Assembly: GCA_013397435.1 (NCBI GenBank)
Contig: VZRG01000181.1
Location: forward strand, 62,001 to 126,000
DNA length: 64,000 nt
From: Erythrocercus mccallii
Lineage: Eukaryota; Chordata; Aves; Passeriformes; Dicruridae
Reading direction: 5' to 3'
Shown: positions 37,299 through 48,025 of the stretch, piece after piece
How the letters are laid out: every line of letters starts with the position of its first letter
Position numbering within the stretch: position 1 is the stretch's first letter
Program-made: the position numbers and the translations under genes
The notes under the pieces: generated by a model
What the model saw: only the letters and a program-made list of their open reading frames with translations
Databases searched by the model: none
Told to the model about the DNA's origin: nothing

Positions 37299-38184
37299 CC
37301 CAACATTAAAAATCTTCAAGGGTCCAAGTCATACCTGTCCTGTCAGAGCCGGGGCTCAGCACAGAGAGCAGGAGGCAGCCCATAAAGGAGCCATTATGTG
37401 GGGAGCAGCAGGACACAATCCTGCATTTATGGAAGATTGACTGTTCTCTCAATTTTTTAATCAAGCTTTGTCTCAGAACACCACAGTCAAATATCCCAGT
37501 GGCACCTTTGCCTTTCAAGTGCATCCTTCACTTGATTGTCAACATAATCCATCCTTCTGTAAAGACATACTTTATTTTATTAATGAGATCACCTTCTCTC
37601 CACTCACCACCCTCACTGACTTGACCTGGGCTGCTTTTTCAAGCTACCAGACTGGTTTCTAGTGCTATCTACTATAATACATTTTGTCTTTCTCAGCATA
37701 AGAACAATGACTAAATAGAGCTACGTTTTTAAAAAGTTTAACTTTTATGCCTTGCCAAGTTATCAGTTTCTGGAGGCATCTTGGAACTTAAAAACCCAAA
37801 GAAAATGGAGTTGTAATTGCTTCTATCTAAGCTGTTTTGCTTCTCTCTAAGCAATCTTTTTCATAAGCAAATTTGGGAGAAAAAGAAAGTGATGAAAAAG
37901 ACCTGCCTTCCACAGGTGCTGAATGCCAAGGTACTCATTACCACAGATTTTTAAATTTGATTATTTGAAACTGATTTTCAATGTCTCTGCAAATATGCTG
38001 TGATTCATGGGCAAATTTTCTGTATATTGCTTGATCATGCTACCTATCTACTATCTGTCTGATTTTGAAACCATCAATTTGCAAAAAGAACAAACAATCC
38101 CTGCCCAGTTAATGCAGTTCTGCTTATTCTGTCTTTAACTACAGACAGAAAAAGCAAAATTTTAATCACTTTTTTAGAGGGTCA

Positions 38185-38310
38185 TGTCATGGTTTGGGAA
38201 TGGTATTCTCTAATTTAATTCTACCAGTAAAACCACTCCCTCCTCCTCGGGATGGGATGGAGAGCAAACTGGAGGCACAAAAGGTAAAACTCTCAGGTTT
38301 TTGTCTTCAG
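38185..38310 (+). mobile_element. Probable LTR fragment
   Basis: Begins 'tgtcatggtttgggaatg', a start resembling common avian endogenous-retrovirus LTRs, and continues with 'gggatgggatggagagcaaa' and 'aaaaggtaaaactctcagg', which match the general layout of such LTRs. No right end, target duplication or internal region is seen. The boundary at 38310 is where resemblance fades. Confidence 0.42.
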
Positions 38311-40216
38311 CTTTGAACTTAAATTATGTTGAACATTATGCTTTTAGTTTCAGCATCAAGAAACCTCAATTAAAAGAACAATTTAAATGGTGAAGATATA
38401 CAATAGCTATGTGTAATTTCTTAACACTCATGGGTTTAATTGATATTTTTCACAAAGTTTGCAATGGAAGCATGAAATAATTCCAAAGAGTTCCTCTGCA
38501 CCGTGTTTATCATGGGTCAGCCTCCCTCTGTCATAAACAGACTGTGCCTGAAAACTGGAATTACTCACTTAACACAACTTTGTTTAAAAGTCTTCCCTTG
38601 GTACCTCCATACCCCTGGATCTTCCAGCACGGAAAATGAGGATGTTTTGGCCCCATTTCTCTCAAGAATATGTCTAATTTCATCATAGTCAGCAAATACT
38701 TAGGCACATGCTGTGCTTTGTCTTTTATTTTCTTTGTGGAGTGGCCTCTAACTTCATTAGCCCTTAATTCCTTTTTCAGAAAGTAGAAGGATTTACAAGT
38801 GGTTTTATATCCCTTGGAGTTCTGTTAAAACGGAAATGAGGTTTTTACTTGTGTGACTCCATCCTGAAAGTGAAAAAAACCCAAACAAAACAAACAGCAT
38901 AAATACACTTTTTTATTTTCTGAGGAAAAGGATTTGTAGGAGATACCAATTTTTCCTAGAGCAGCTGCCACAGTAGGAGAAAAAAAACATGGACAAGCTT
39001 TCCAGCCTGCATACCCTTCTTCAATTCCAAAACCGGAGTCCTGAAAAGCACAAGTTTTTCAGTAGAGTTATATTAAGTCAAGCATTGAGACAGAACTTGT
39101 AATACCTCAGGAGCCCCAGGGTGTTCCATGGACCTGGAGGTTTTGTGTGTGAAATCCTTCTCTCCCATTACTGGAGAAGGTTCTGCAGTTCCTTTTCTTT
39201 TCCTTTTTCCCCCTTTCCCCCCCTCTCTTTTACCTGAAATGCAGCTCTTGTGCCTTCCCTTGAACATTTTATAATAATTTTACAAAGCTGTTCTTTGGGC
39301 CTTATTCCTGCTTGCTCCCCTTGAAAAAACGAGTCATAAATGGGACATACAAGCACCTGGTTTCCCTGAGAGAACACGAATTTTAGATAGCTGCTGCTAA
39401 TTTCACATGTCCTAAAATGCAGTCCTTTTCAGATACAACTAAAGTAAATCAAGGTGTAAACAGACAGTAGGAAATAGCCTTGTTTTGACAGGAACAGGAA
39501 TAACCTGGAGTGTGTTTGTTCCCATATAAAGCAAAGGCAGTTGATTAAATACAGCTCACTGGGACAATTCAAATTAAGCAACAGATTTATATCTTGATAT
39601 TCAGATCTCAGTTACAGAAACTTTTCTGAGAGCTTGCATGCAAAGCTGCTGTATCAGTTGCAAGTATGCACTCAAGGCAGCTTTTCTGCTTCTCAGAGGC
39701 AGAAACAGCTCAGAAATAGCTTAAAGACACAAATAAAAGATGTCAAGTTTGTGTTTGAAAGACACAAAGAGAAGCTGTCAATTGTTTGTTTGTTTATTTG
39801 TTTGTTTGTTTCCAAGAGGGCAAACAGGGACAATACAAGCTTGGGCTAGCATCACAGCCCTAAGATGCACAGTGTTCTGTCCCCACTGTCCCAAGCTGAC
39901 CTGCATGTGTTCCAGGGCTGTACATTCCTGCGTAGCATAGTTCCTTAGTCTGGGGCACTGTTGTTGAGTACATGCCGTGCAGGTAGCTCAGTGGGCAGCT
40001 GGAGTGCAAGCTGCAGGTTGTCCTGAGGATGTCAGGAAGTGGCTGGAGCCCACGGCAAGGGCCCATGACCTGTCACCACCCCGTTTAAAAAAGAGTAAGG
40101 AAACCTGTTTGACTCTGTGTGTGTGAGGAGTGCAGGGAGTCAAGCAGGGCACCCATTGGGTCTCTGGAGCCTCCTGTGGTGAAGGGGCCTCGGTCCAGCA
40201 GTGATGGTGATGGGAA
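38311..40216. other. Anonymous noncoding DNA
   Basis: No gene recognised. A pyrimidine tract of about 45 bp (C- and T-runs) lies at 39188-39232, and a TTTG microsatellite is listed separately. Confidence 0.55.
39782..39811 (+). repeat. (TTTG)n microsatellite
   Basis: About seven 'tttg' units with one 'ttta' variant. Confidence 0.9.
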
Positions 40217-40899
40217 TGTTATAAATGAAAAATCGCCAATTCGATTTTTAATAAAAAAGAATAAATTTATTGATTACAATATGGATAAAATTTGGAAATA
40301 TGAAAAGCAAACCACAATCCAAAGTCCAAAGTGCCGACCTAGGAAACCGGCACTTGGTGGGGCAGAGTAACGGCGTCCAAATGGACTCTCCTGTCCGCTC
40401 CACGAGTTGTCTTCCGTGCTTTGAGTTTTTATACTGTCTTTGGTAGCCTCTGGCGAGGGTGCACAAAGGTAGAATACAGTTTCTTTTGATAGACAAAAGC
40501 TTTCCTGGAATAAAACAATGTAGTTTCTGCTGTGGTTGGGTGTTTCCTGGGTTTGGATAAAAGCAGGTTTGTCTTTTCAATTCGGCTGAAAAGAACTGTG
40601 CCTCAGTTAAACGGAAGGATTGATGATCGTCATTGGCCGACGATGATCCAGCTATTTTCATTGTGTCCAGTTTATCTGAAAGGGCTGTTCCAGGAAGAAT
40701 CGTTCTGTTTTTTTTGATAAGAAATTCACACCTCTCTTGCATGAATGGTGTGGCCGTTGCTATGTGGGAAGACAATAGCCTGTCTCTTATCTCTGGAATG
40801 TAGGTGTGATCTTCCGCCCTGGAACAGCAGTATCTGGCACTTTGGTAACTTTCCTGGAAAAACCTTGTCTTATAAAAAGAGTATTTCTAATTTATAACA
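40217..40899 (-). mobile_element. Solo-type LTR, minus orientation (left member of inverted pair)
   Basis: 683 bp from 'tgttataaatg' to 'tttataaca', so it has TG..CA ends on either strand. Read on the minus strand it has LTR signals in order: a TATA-like 'cagtataaaaac' at about 40426-40438, an AATAAA signal at 40266-40271, then a terminal segment matching the right-hand LTR. The last 37 bp match the end of the LTR at 41153-41863 with one mismatch. The flanks (ggaa / acat) do not form a target duplication, so one side may have been rearranged. A 175-codon minus-strand frame across it (40248-40775) is a shadow, not a gene. Confidence 0.72.
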
Positions 40900-41152
40900 A
40901 CATATTGTTATAAAATATTGCAGCATGAATTATCCCTTAGATTCATCGATAACAGGAAGGTGAGTGATAGAGTGGATCCTGGATGCTCAGACAGGTAAGT
41001 TCCCTTAACGGGCAGGTTGTGGTTTAACAGTTGTGGAAACAGACAGATTTTTTTAGGTTGTGACAAAACGGCTCTAAAATGACCACAGTGTAGATAGGCC
41101 TCTTTGAGCTGGCACTGCTTTACTTCCAATAACTTGTGTTCAGAATTCACAG
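40900..41152. other. Spacer between the two LTRs
   Basis: About 250 bp with no retroviral motif recognised. It starts with a small palindrome ('tataacaacatattgttata', 40894-40913) that reuses the LTR-end word. It could be host DNA trapped between two insertions or a remnant of an internal region. Confidence 0.5.
41149..41152 (+). repeat. 4 bp target site duplication, left copy
   Basis: 'acag' directly precedes the right LTR and is repeated at 41864-41867 directly after it. A 4 bp duplication is usual for class I (gammaretrovirus-like) integrations, but a 4 bp match has appreciable chance probability. Confidence 0.6.
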
Positions 41153-41863
41153 TGTTATAGGTGAGCTTATAGTGTAATTCATGTTATAATATGTTATGTT
41201 ATTTTTGTAGTTATATTTAGTTTGATTATAGAAAATGTAGCTTTTTGTAAAGGTTTCTTCCCTGCAGAACGTAGCAGCACTGAGATGGTTTAGATGCAGT
41301 TCCAGGCAGTGCTGATAAGAGCTATCACCAGAAACTGGTTGAACAGGTTGCAGCCACCCCTTTAGAAGAAGGTGTGAATAGCCAGCAGACCAGAGAAGAC
41401 AATGGACCAAAAAGCCACTGATGGCTAACAGCTGTGGAACAGGGCTGGGCAATCAGCCTCATTGTCCAGTTCCCAGTACAGCTATTAACAAACAAAGACA
41501 GACACTAGCCAGAGCCAGGGTACACCCTGGCCAGCTCTCCTACTCCATTGTATCACTACAGATGACTTCACCAGAAACTGGAGAGCCTCATATTCTCATT
41601 GTATACCATAGCCTCGGGCTACAAAAAACAGTATAAGACTCCTTCGAAAACCACATGGCTCTGTGGATGTGGAGACTGTGTTGTTTTGATACTCTGTCCC
41701 ACGACACCAGAAGCCGATCACCCAGGCCGGCTTCTTGGGGTTTTGAGGATCGTTGGCTCAATTTTTCCATTTTCCAAATTTTCCAAAATTTGTAAATATT
41801 TGTAAATAAACTTTTTTTGATTTTTCTATTAAAAATCGGATTGGCGATTTTTCATTTATAACA
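41153..41863 (+). mobile_element. Solo LTR, plus orientation (right member of inverted pair)
   Basis: 711 bp beginning 'tgttatagg' and ending 'catttataaca'. It carries a TATA-like 'gtataagac' at 41631, an AATAAA signal at 41805-41810 and a T-rich run after it, which is the normal LTR order. It is bounded by 4 bp 'acag' duplications. Similarity to the left LTR is high over the terminal 37 bp and recognisable but patchy elsewhere ('gctac..acagtataa', 'ggtgtgaat'), so the two are different, old subfamily members. No internal viral sequence lies next to it. Confidence 0.78.
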
Positions 41864-41867
41864 ACAG
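41864..41867 (+). repeat. 4 bp target site duplication, right copy
   Basis: 'acag' matches 41149-41152. Confidence 0.6.
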
Positions 41868-44800
41868 CTTTTTAAAAACAAAAGCAGCTTGAGTTTTCAA
41901 AGGCTAATACCCAGTTAATATGTTCATGACTTTCTATCCAGCTCCACTTTTTCTCCTTTTCTGTCACCATTTTTAAACACAAGAGTGAATTGATGAGTTA
42001 CATTCTGGTTTTGCACGGTGAGAGAAAGGAAAATCAACAGTTAGTCATTCAGGACTAGTGAATGCTGTCTGTATGTATCTTATTACAGGCAGACAGACAG
42101 ACAGAGTGCTGAAGGTAATCTTACCCCAATATATTGCAGCTGTGTTAATTACCAAAGAGTGGGAACAGCCTTGCCCTCACAGCTATGGGTGTGATAAAAG
42201 AGTGACTCAGCTGGTAGGGAGTCATTTGGAGTGTGCTGGCTGTGCTGTGGGGAGGAAGGGATAGGAGAACGTGCAAGGGACAGACAGGGTTAGGTGGCTG
42301 TGCTAGGGACAGGAAGGAGCAAGCTGGAACTGCAAAAGGAAGAGAGAAGGAAAGAAAGAGACAGAGATGTGTGGAGCTGCCCATGGGAGGCTACATAGAA
42401 AAGGTATGAAAGACTTTGATAATAAGGTGCTGATGCTTGAAGCCTTTTGAAGTTTTACCGAAGCACTGAGTGTTGTGGTTGTAGCTGCTACGACATATTA
42501 TTTCTTTGCTGGTACACAATTGCCTCTATTCCCCAAGACTGCTTTCCAGCTGTGAGGCACAATCCAAGCAGGGACAGTGGAGTATGGTTCTTTATGGCGT
42601 GTTAGCTGTTTGTTTCCTTTCCAGTAATGTGCTGTTTTCTATAAAGGAGTCTGTATTCACGAAGACCTGGTTTTAACACTATGCCAAAGCTGTGTGGTCT
42701 CAATGCTTCTTTCTTCATAAACCAATTTAATAACTATTTTGATTGTTGACAGTTACACGTTGTATATTTGAAACACATCTGCCCCTTCACACTGGCAGCA
42801 TGGTTGAAGGACAGCTTGAGGCACTCTGAACAGTGTTTTTGTGTGATCTGAAGGTTTTGGAATGCACTGTGAAGATTTATGAGTAAAGTATTTGAATATA
42901 ATAAAAGTTTTATTGTAGATTTACTTATGTTATAGCTTTCCTGATTTCCAGGTGCTGATGATAGTTCAAGGCATAAAGCCAGGCTTATAAAAGTACTTGC
43001 TTGGCATTTCAGAGATTCAGTGTGACCTGGATGGAAGGGCCTAAGGATCAGTCAGCTTAGTGGCAGTAGGAGGGCTTGGACATAGATAACATGCATGACT
43101 GTGATCCACAAGGAACAGTGAATATTTTGAATGTGGTCTTTAATGTATGTATCAAAGTTTCCTTAAGAGTATTCTGTTGCAAACTCTGAATAACTGAATG
43201 TTTGATCTACTCTGTGACTGTTCCATATCAGTAGCTGAGTATCAGTGTTCCTGTGTTTTTAATGAACATCCTGTAATACCTACCTATAGAGAAGTGAAAA
43301 TAAAAAAAAGTAACAAAAAAAGAGGGCCATTTGGTGTGGACAGATTAGCTTGGTTAACATTCAAAGTGGTCATTCGCTTGTTATTTGTATGGGACATTGG
43401 GTTGCTACAGATGCTATTTTGGTTTCTTTATTCATGAAAGTACTTTTTCTGTCTCTCTGTAAAGTGTTGTTTTGTGTCCTTATCTTAAAAAATATGAATG
43501 TAGTGGAGATACCTAATGAAACAGGAACTATGTGTCAAGGGTAGAAGGTGAGGTGAATTGGGTAAAAACTTGCTAATATTGGGAGAGGCTGGAAAAAATT
43601 GGGAAATCAAAGCCTCTTTCACGTTTTGTAGTAACTTGTAAGTATTATGGAATTTCTGTTTCCAAGGGTAATTTTAGACTTTCCAACCCAAGGCTTATAA
43701 ATATGGCACAATGAGTTCTTAACTTAGAGCAGTTTAGACTTATCACAACATGAGCAGACAAGAAATGGGATTACTCTGAGCAAGGAAAACGTGCCTTTAA
43801 TACTGGAATTCTAAAAATTTTGTCTATGTACTTAAAACATTACTGAGATATTTGAAGCATGGGAAGTAGAACATATCTTTTCTCTTTTAGAAATGTATAG
43901 GAAATGGAATGATTTTCAGATTGTTAATTTTTTTAGCTGAAACATTGGATTTAAGCATCACTCTGCAGAATCAATTTGGGTGCATCAGAACCCTTGCAGT
44001 GTCACACGCCTCCCTCATCAGGAGTTGTCCATGCCAGTTGTCAATCCTTTTACATAGGTCTAAGAGAATAAAATGTGACCAAGGTCCTACCTTCCCAGAT
44101 TTTGAGTTAAAGCTTGTTTGAAGCACCAGTGGTTTCTAAAGGATTTATTTTTTAAACTTATGCTTTTTGTTGGTGTTTTTCTGTAAACTTCAGGCATTTA
44201 AGACAAAGCAATAACTCTTTAACTTTCAAAAAATGTTTTCAATAAAGCAAAAAGCCTCTTTTTTTAGAGGGATTTTAGCTGCTGGGGAAAAAAAGTAAAA
44301 GTAGATGCAGAATATGAAAAACCACTAGGCTGGGATCATTTTAATACCAAGCTTGATCAGTTTTTCCCCTCCTCTACTTTCATTAAGTACACAAGGCCCC
44401 TTTTCTAACTTAATAATTGTCTAGTGAAGCGGGGACTGTTCTGCAATGAAAAGTATGCAAAATTGTTACTGTGTAACATGCCTATCATGTAGCCATTGTT
44501 AGGTAAACAGTAGATAATTGTTAGGCTTATTTAAGTTCTGCATTTAAAGTGTCACTGTAATAACTATGGAAGAGGAGACCAGGCTGAGTTAGCATAATGT
44601 TGTGGCAGGGGTGCTCTACTGTTGCAAAAAAATTAAGTGATATTAGTCCCACTCATTATTGCTGGTAGATGAAGAATGTTCTTAGGTCCTGTCATTCACT
44701 CAGAAGTGTTTCTGTAAGCAGTTCTTTAACAAAGGTTGCAGAAGTGGTTAAAGGAAAAAGAAAAGGACTCTTTGTTCCACTTTAGAAATTGCAGGAAGTT

Positions 44801-46040
44801 ATTTTTGTGATGCTAGTAAAAAAATAATACTGTATTAGAAAAAAAATGGATTTTAGACCAGAGGTTTAATTAAAAAATAAGAAAACATGCAAAACCAAAT
44901 AAAAAGGAGATGAACAGCAAGGATGGTAATTTTCCTCAGCTTCTAAAGAGAATCTCCTTCTTGATGCAAGATAAAGGCTTTGTGGGTGTTGGCCTTGTAG
45001 TGGTAGGCAGTATGCTCTCCGCCCATTCTTGTTTTTTCCTCAACAAGCCTGAAGACACTGCGGCAACAAGTTAGCCATCCAAAGATTATGTGTGGGTTAA
45101 TCTCTCACTGGGGCTCATGAGCAGCATGACATTCTCTGACAGCTGTCAGCCCTTCTCCCAAACACCCTCTGCTGCAAGGGCAAACAATGGCAATGGAGAT
45201 GGCGGTCACTGAAAATGTGCCTTGGAAGCACCTCTTTCAGCTGTAGATCCTCTGTATGCAGAATAACACTGACATTTCAATGTCTCCAGCCCGTTTATTG
45301 TAACTGGGCAGGCATTGTACACTGGTGATTTGAACTGTTTTGGGAACTGCTCAGCAGTCAGGGGGCTTGAGTGAAAGTTGTTATGCAGAGCAGCAGGGCA
45401 CATCTGCACTTGTAATGTACCGGTATTACACTTGTCTTGCTGTCCCTGGCTATTATGCCTCCCACCCTGAGGTTGCTTGCTGCTGCAGAGAAGCTGCAGC
45501 TCTTGTGAAATTACCTGAAAAGCTCCGATTTTACTGTTTAGCACATGAAGGCAGATTGGCACTGACTTGTTTTACCCTGTTGCCACAACAGAGGGAAGGG
45601 ACGCTGTTCAGAGTGACCTGACCTCAAGAACTGGGCCCACAAGAACCTCAAGAGGTTCAGTAGTGCTGCACCTGGGTCAGAACAATCCCAGGTGTGAGTA
45701 CAGACTGGGAGAAGGAGTAATTGATGTAGAGGTATGGCTGTCCTGCCTCAGGATGAATTTCAGTGGAAACAAAGTTAATTCATTACTGTGTGTTTTGCAA
45801 GTGCTGTCTAAATACGACAGTTCAGTGGCTGGACACCAAAGCTAAATACATTTAGAAATTTCACATGCGAAGATTTCTAACTATTGGAAAAATTTACCTG
45901 AGGAACACGGTTAGTTTGCTATCACCCATATGATTTGATCAGCATGAGGGGTCTTCTGAAAAGCATGCTGCTTTCTAGCAACAAAAATGAAGGATTATTG
46001 AGTTAGCCCCAGTGTTTAAGAGACAAAAGGAAGTGGCTGT
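41868..46040. other. Anonymous noncoding DNA
   Basis: No gene recognised. A (GACA)n run lies at 42090-42106. The area 45030-45330 is richer in unique, balanced sequence. Antiparallel frames at 45206-45621 overlap each other and have no motif. The last bases before 46041 ('aagtggctgt') flank the ERV. Confidence 0.55.
42090..42106 (+). repeat. (CAGA)n microsatellite
   Basis: Four tandem units of 'caga'. Confidence 0.85.
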
Positions 46041-46240
46041 TGATGCCTTAGGTTTTGGGGTTTTTTTCTGTCTTGCTTTGGTGGGTAGCTTTTGCCTCTG
46101 TGTTAAGTGGTGCTGGGATCTTGTCACTGGGTGATGGGGGCAGGGCAGTTTGGTCCTAGCAGGGGACTCTTCAAGGACACTTTCTTTGAGCTCCAGCCCC
46201 AGAGGATAAACAATGTGGAAGAAAGGAGGCAAGCAGGAAA
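46041..46240 (+). repeat. Partial 5' LTR (first 200 bp)
   Basis: Nearly identical to 48026-48224 from 'tgatgccttagg' through 'aagcaggaaa'. Similarity stops abruptly at 46240, where RNase H coding sequence begins. The LTR's 3' half, including its AATAAA signal, is absent here. Confidence 0.9.
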
Positions 46241-46623
46241 TGGACAAGATGATCAAGGCCAAGGCCCTGCCAGCAGATGTGTCATCGCAGAAAGCTGAAT
46301 TAATTGCGCTGACGAGGGTCTTAGACCTGAGTGAAGGAATGAAGGTAAATCTATGGACTGATTCTAAGTATGCATTTAGTGTTGTCCATGCCCGTGGAGC
46401 CGTCTGGAAGGAGAGAGGACTTCTGAACACTCAAGGCAATCAAATTAAACATGCTGAACAGATACTTGCTCTCTTAGAGAGCATTAAAAAACCCACAGGT
46501 GTAGCTATTATGCACTACAAAGGTCACCAAAAAGGGAAAACTGCTCCAGAACTGGGAAATGGCTTTGCTGGTAAAGCAGCAAGAGGAATTGCAGAAAAAG
46601 GTATCCTAGCAGTAATTTCATAA
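46241..46623 (+). pseudogene. pol: Endogenous retroviral RNase H, truncated
   Basis: The C-terminal part of a retroviral RNase H, the enzyme that degrades RNA in RNA:DNA hybrids during reverse transcription. The open frame starts within the LTR at 46213 and ends at a TAA at 46621-46623. Visible motifs are 'QKAELIALTR' (catalytic Glu) and 'WTDSKYAF' (catalytic Asp), followed by 'HYKGHQKG' with the conserved His. The N-terminal strand with the first catalytic Asp is deleted. In 'ELGNGFAGKAAR' a Gly stands where the family normally has the last catalytic Asp. The protein is therefore expected to be inactive. The frame continues without a shift beyond the stop into the linker. Confidence 0.88.
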
Positions 46624-46834
46624 AAGGAGATTGATTTGTCAGAGTTCACCTCAAAATATAATCCAGTAGATCATAAATTAATTAAGTTTCTTAAGGCTGA
46701 AATCACAGAGAGTGGATGGGCTGTTACACCAGCAAATCAGGTGGTAGTATCACCCCTGATCCTTCAGGAACTAGCCCAGAGAACACAAAAATACACATTC
46801 ATATTCATATCTTTTAAAACATTTTAAAAAAGTA
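46624..46834 (+). pseudogene. pol: RNase H-integrase linker and disrupted integrase N-terminus
   Basis: Reading in the RNase H frame continues after the stop and is open to 46827. It resembles the spacer leading into the integrase zinc-binding domain. Between about 46790 and 46830 the reading frame moves by +1, which falls in the His-His half of the HHCC zinc motif. The frameshift plus the upstream stop separate this piece from the integrase frame downstream. Confidence 0.7.
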
Positions 46835-47743
46835 GTGATAGGAAAGGGAATAACTAACGTACAATCAGTAGTGAGTAAATGTGAAATTTGTTGTAAAAAC
46901 AATCCTGACACGAGGAAAAGAGTAGTGTTAGGAGTAACAAAAGCAGGGGATCTTCCTGGAGTTTACTGGCAAATAGATTTTGCAGAGTTACCATGTAAAG
47001 AGGGATACCAGTATTTGCTGGTATTAGTGGATCCTTTCAGTGGATGGCCGGAAGCTTACCCCTATTGCACTAACACAGCCAAGGAAGTGATAAAAGTCTT
47101 GCTTAACCATATAATTCCGAGGTTCGGGGTTCCCTTGGGAATCTCATCAGATAGGGGACCACACTTTGTTGCAAAAGTGATTGAGGAAATCAGCCAAATC
47201 CTGGGAATTACTTGGGAGTTGCATACATCATATAGACCCCAGGCGAGTGGCAAAGTTGAACGGACGAATGGGACTCTTAAAACACAAATTAGTAAAATTT
47301 GTCAAGAGACATCTATGACATGGGTTCAAGCATTGCCTATAGCTTTACTAAGAATTCGCATCCAACCCAGGAGAAGGGATAACATCAGTCCCTATGAAAT
47401 ACTGAATGGGAGACCCTATCAGATCTCACATATCCCAGGTGAAATTCACATGAAAGGGAAACTTGACTTACAAAGACATTTAATGGCTCTAAGTTCTACT
47501 TTGCAGAAGTTTCAAACCTACATCGTATTATCTAGACCTATAGGATTGGATACCCCCGTACATCCTTTCCAACCTGGAGACTGGGTCTGTGTTAAGTGCT
47601 GGGACAGTGATCCTTTACAAGCCAAATGGAAAGGACCATTTCAAGTCCTGCTGATTACCTTCACCACAGTCAAAGTTGCTGGCAAAGGACTGTGGATTCT
47701 CTACTCCAGAATCAAGAAAGCTTCTGCCCCAAAACAATTGTGA
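46835..47743 (+). pseudogene. pol: Endogenous retroviral integrase, long open frame
   Basis: A 302-codon frame (the first codon, GTG, is arbitrary because the frame is entered through a shift). From the N-terminus: a Cys-x2-Cys pair (residues 16 and 19) of the zinc domain; the catalytic core with Asp48 ('YWQIDFAELP'), Asp106 ('ISSDRGPHF') and Glu142 ('GKVERTNG'), i.e. D,D-35-E spacing; then a C-terminal domain with 'KWKGPFQVLL', the GPY/F module of gammaretrovirus-like integrases, and 'LYSRIKKAS'. Integrase inserts viral DNA into chromosomes. Core and C-terminal domains look intact, but the zinc-domain histidines are lost to the frameshift and no start codon or normal pol translation remains. 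It is classed as a pseudogene; host use of the frame is untested. Confidence 0.9.
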
Positions 47744-48012
47744 CAAGGTTGATGCAAATGACAGTGTATCTTAAATGGTTCTTTTTCTGTATCTAGCTGC
47801 TATTCTCTTTTACATATCTGACTGTGTAAGATACAAGTTGTTTGAAAGATTTATTGCTATTAGGTTCATATTTTCATTAAGTATGAATTTGCTGTTAAAT
47901 GCTTATCTAATGTTAGATATTTGTTGTTGTTAGATACTTATTTGGCACTAAATATTCATTGTCATTGTATTTAGATAGAGACTCAACAAGGTAGAGGCCT
48001 TGTCAAGCCTCT
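47744..48012 (+). other. AT-rich remnant between integrase and polypurine tract
   Basis: About 270 bp where env would normally lie. No env motif is recognised. It holds repeated 'ttagata' words and 'gttgttgttag'. Env has been deleted or decayed beyond recognition. Confidence 0.65.
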
Positions 48013-48024
48013 AAAGGGGGGAAA
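48013..48024 (+). other. Polypurine tract
   Basis: 'aaaggggggaaa' lies immediately before the TG that opens the 3' LTR. This is the normal position of the plus-strand primer for reverse transcription. Confidence 0.9.
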
Positions 48025-48025
48025 C

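Larger units (their letters stand above)
34207..38184. other. Anonymous AT-rich noncoding DNA
   Basis: No gene recognised. Contains the microsatellites listed at 34892 and 37271, and an AT-only-like patch at 35603-35650 with an imperfect palindrome 'ttattaa..ttaataa'. Frames are short and lack motifs. Confidence 0.55.

Noticed and set aside
40248..40775. 175-codon minus-strand frame
   Set aside because: Lies entirely within the left LTR and spans its TATA-like and AATAAA signals; it has no viral or host domain.
40217..41866. Single DNA transposon with long terminal inverted repeats
   Set aside because: Each arm has a complete LTR signal order and TG..CA ends, the right arm has its own 4 bp duplication, and the middle lacks any transposase. 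Two inverted LTRs fit better.
45206..45621. Antiparallel overlapping frames of 118 and 93 codons
   Set aside because: They occupy the same bases on opposite strands, and neither has a motif.
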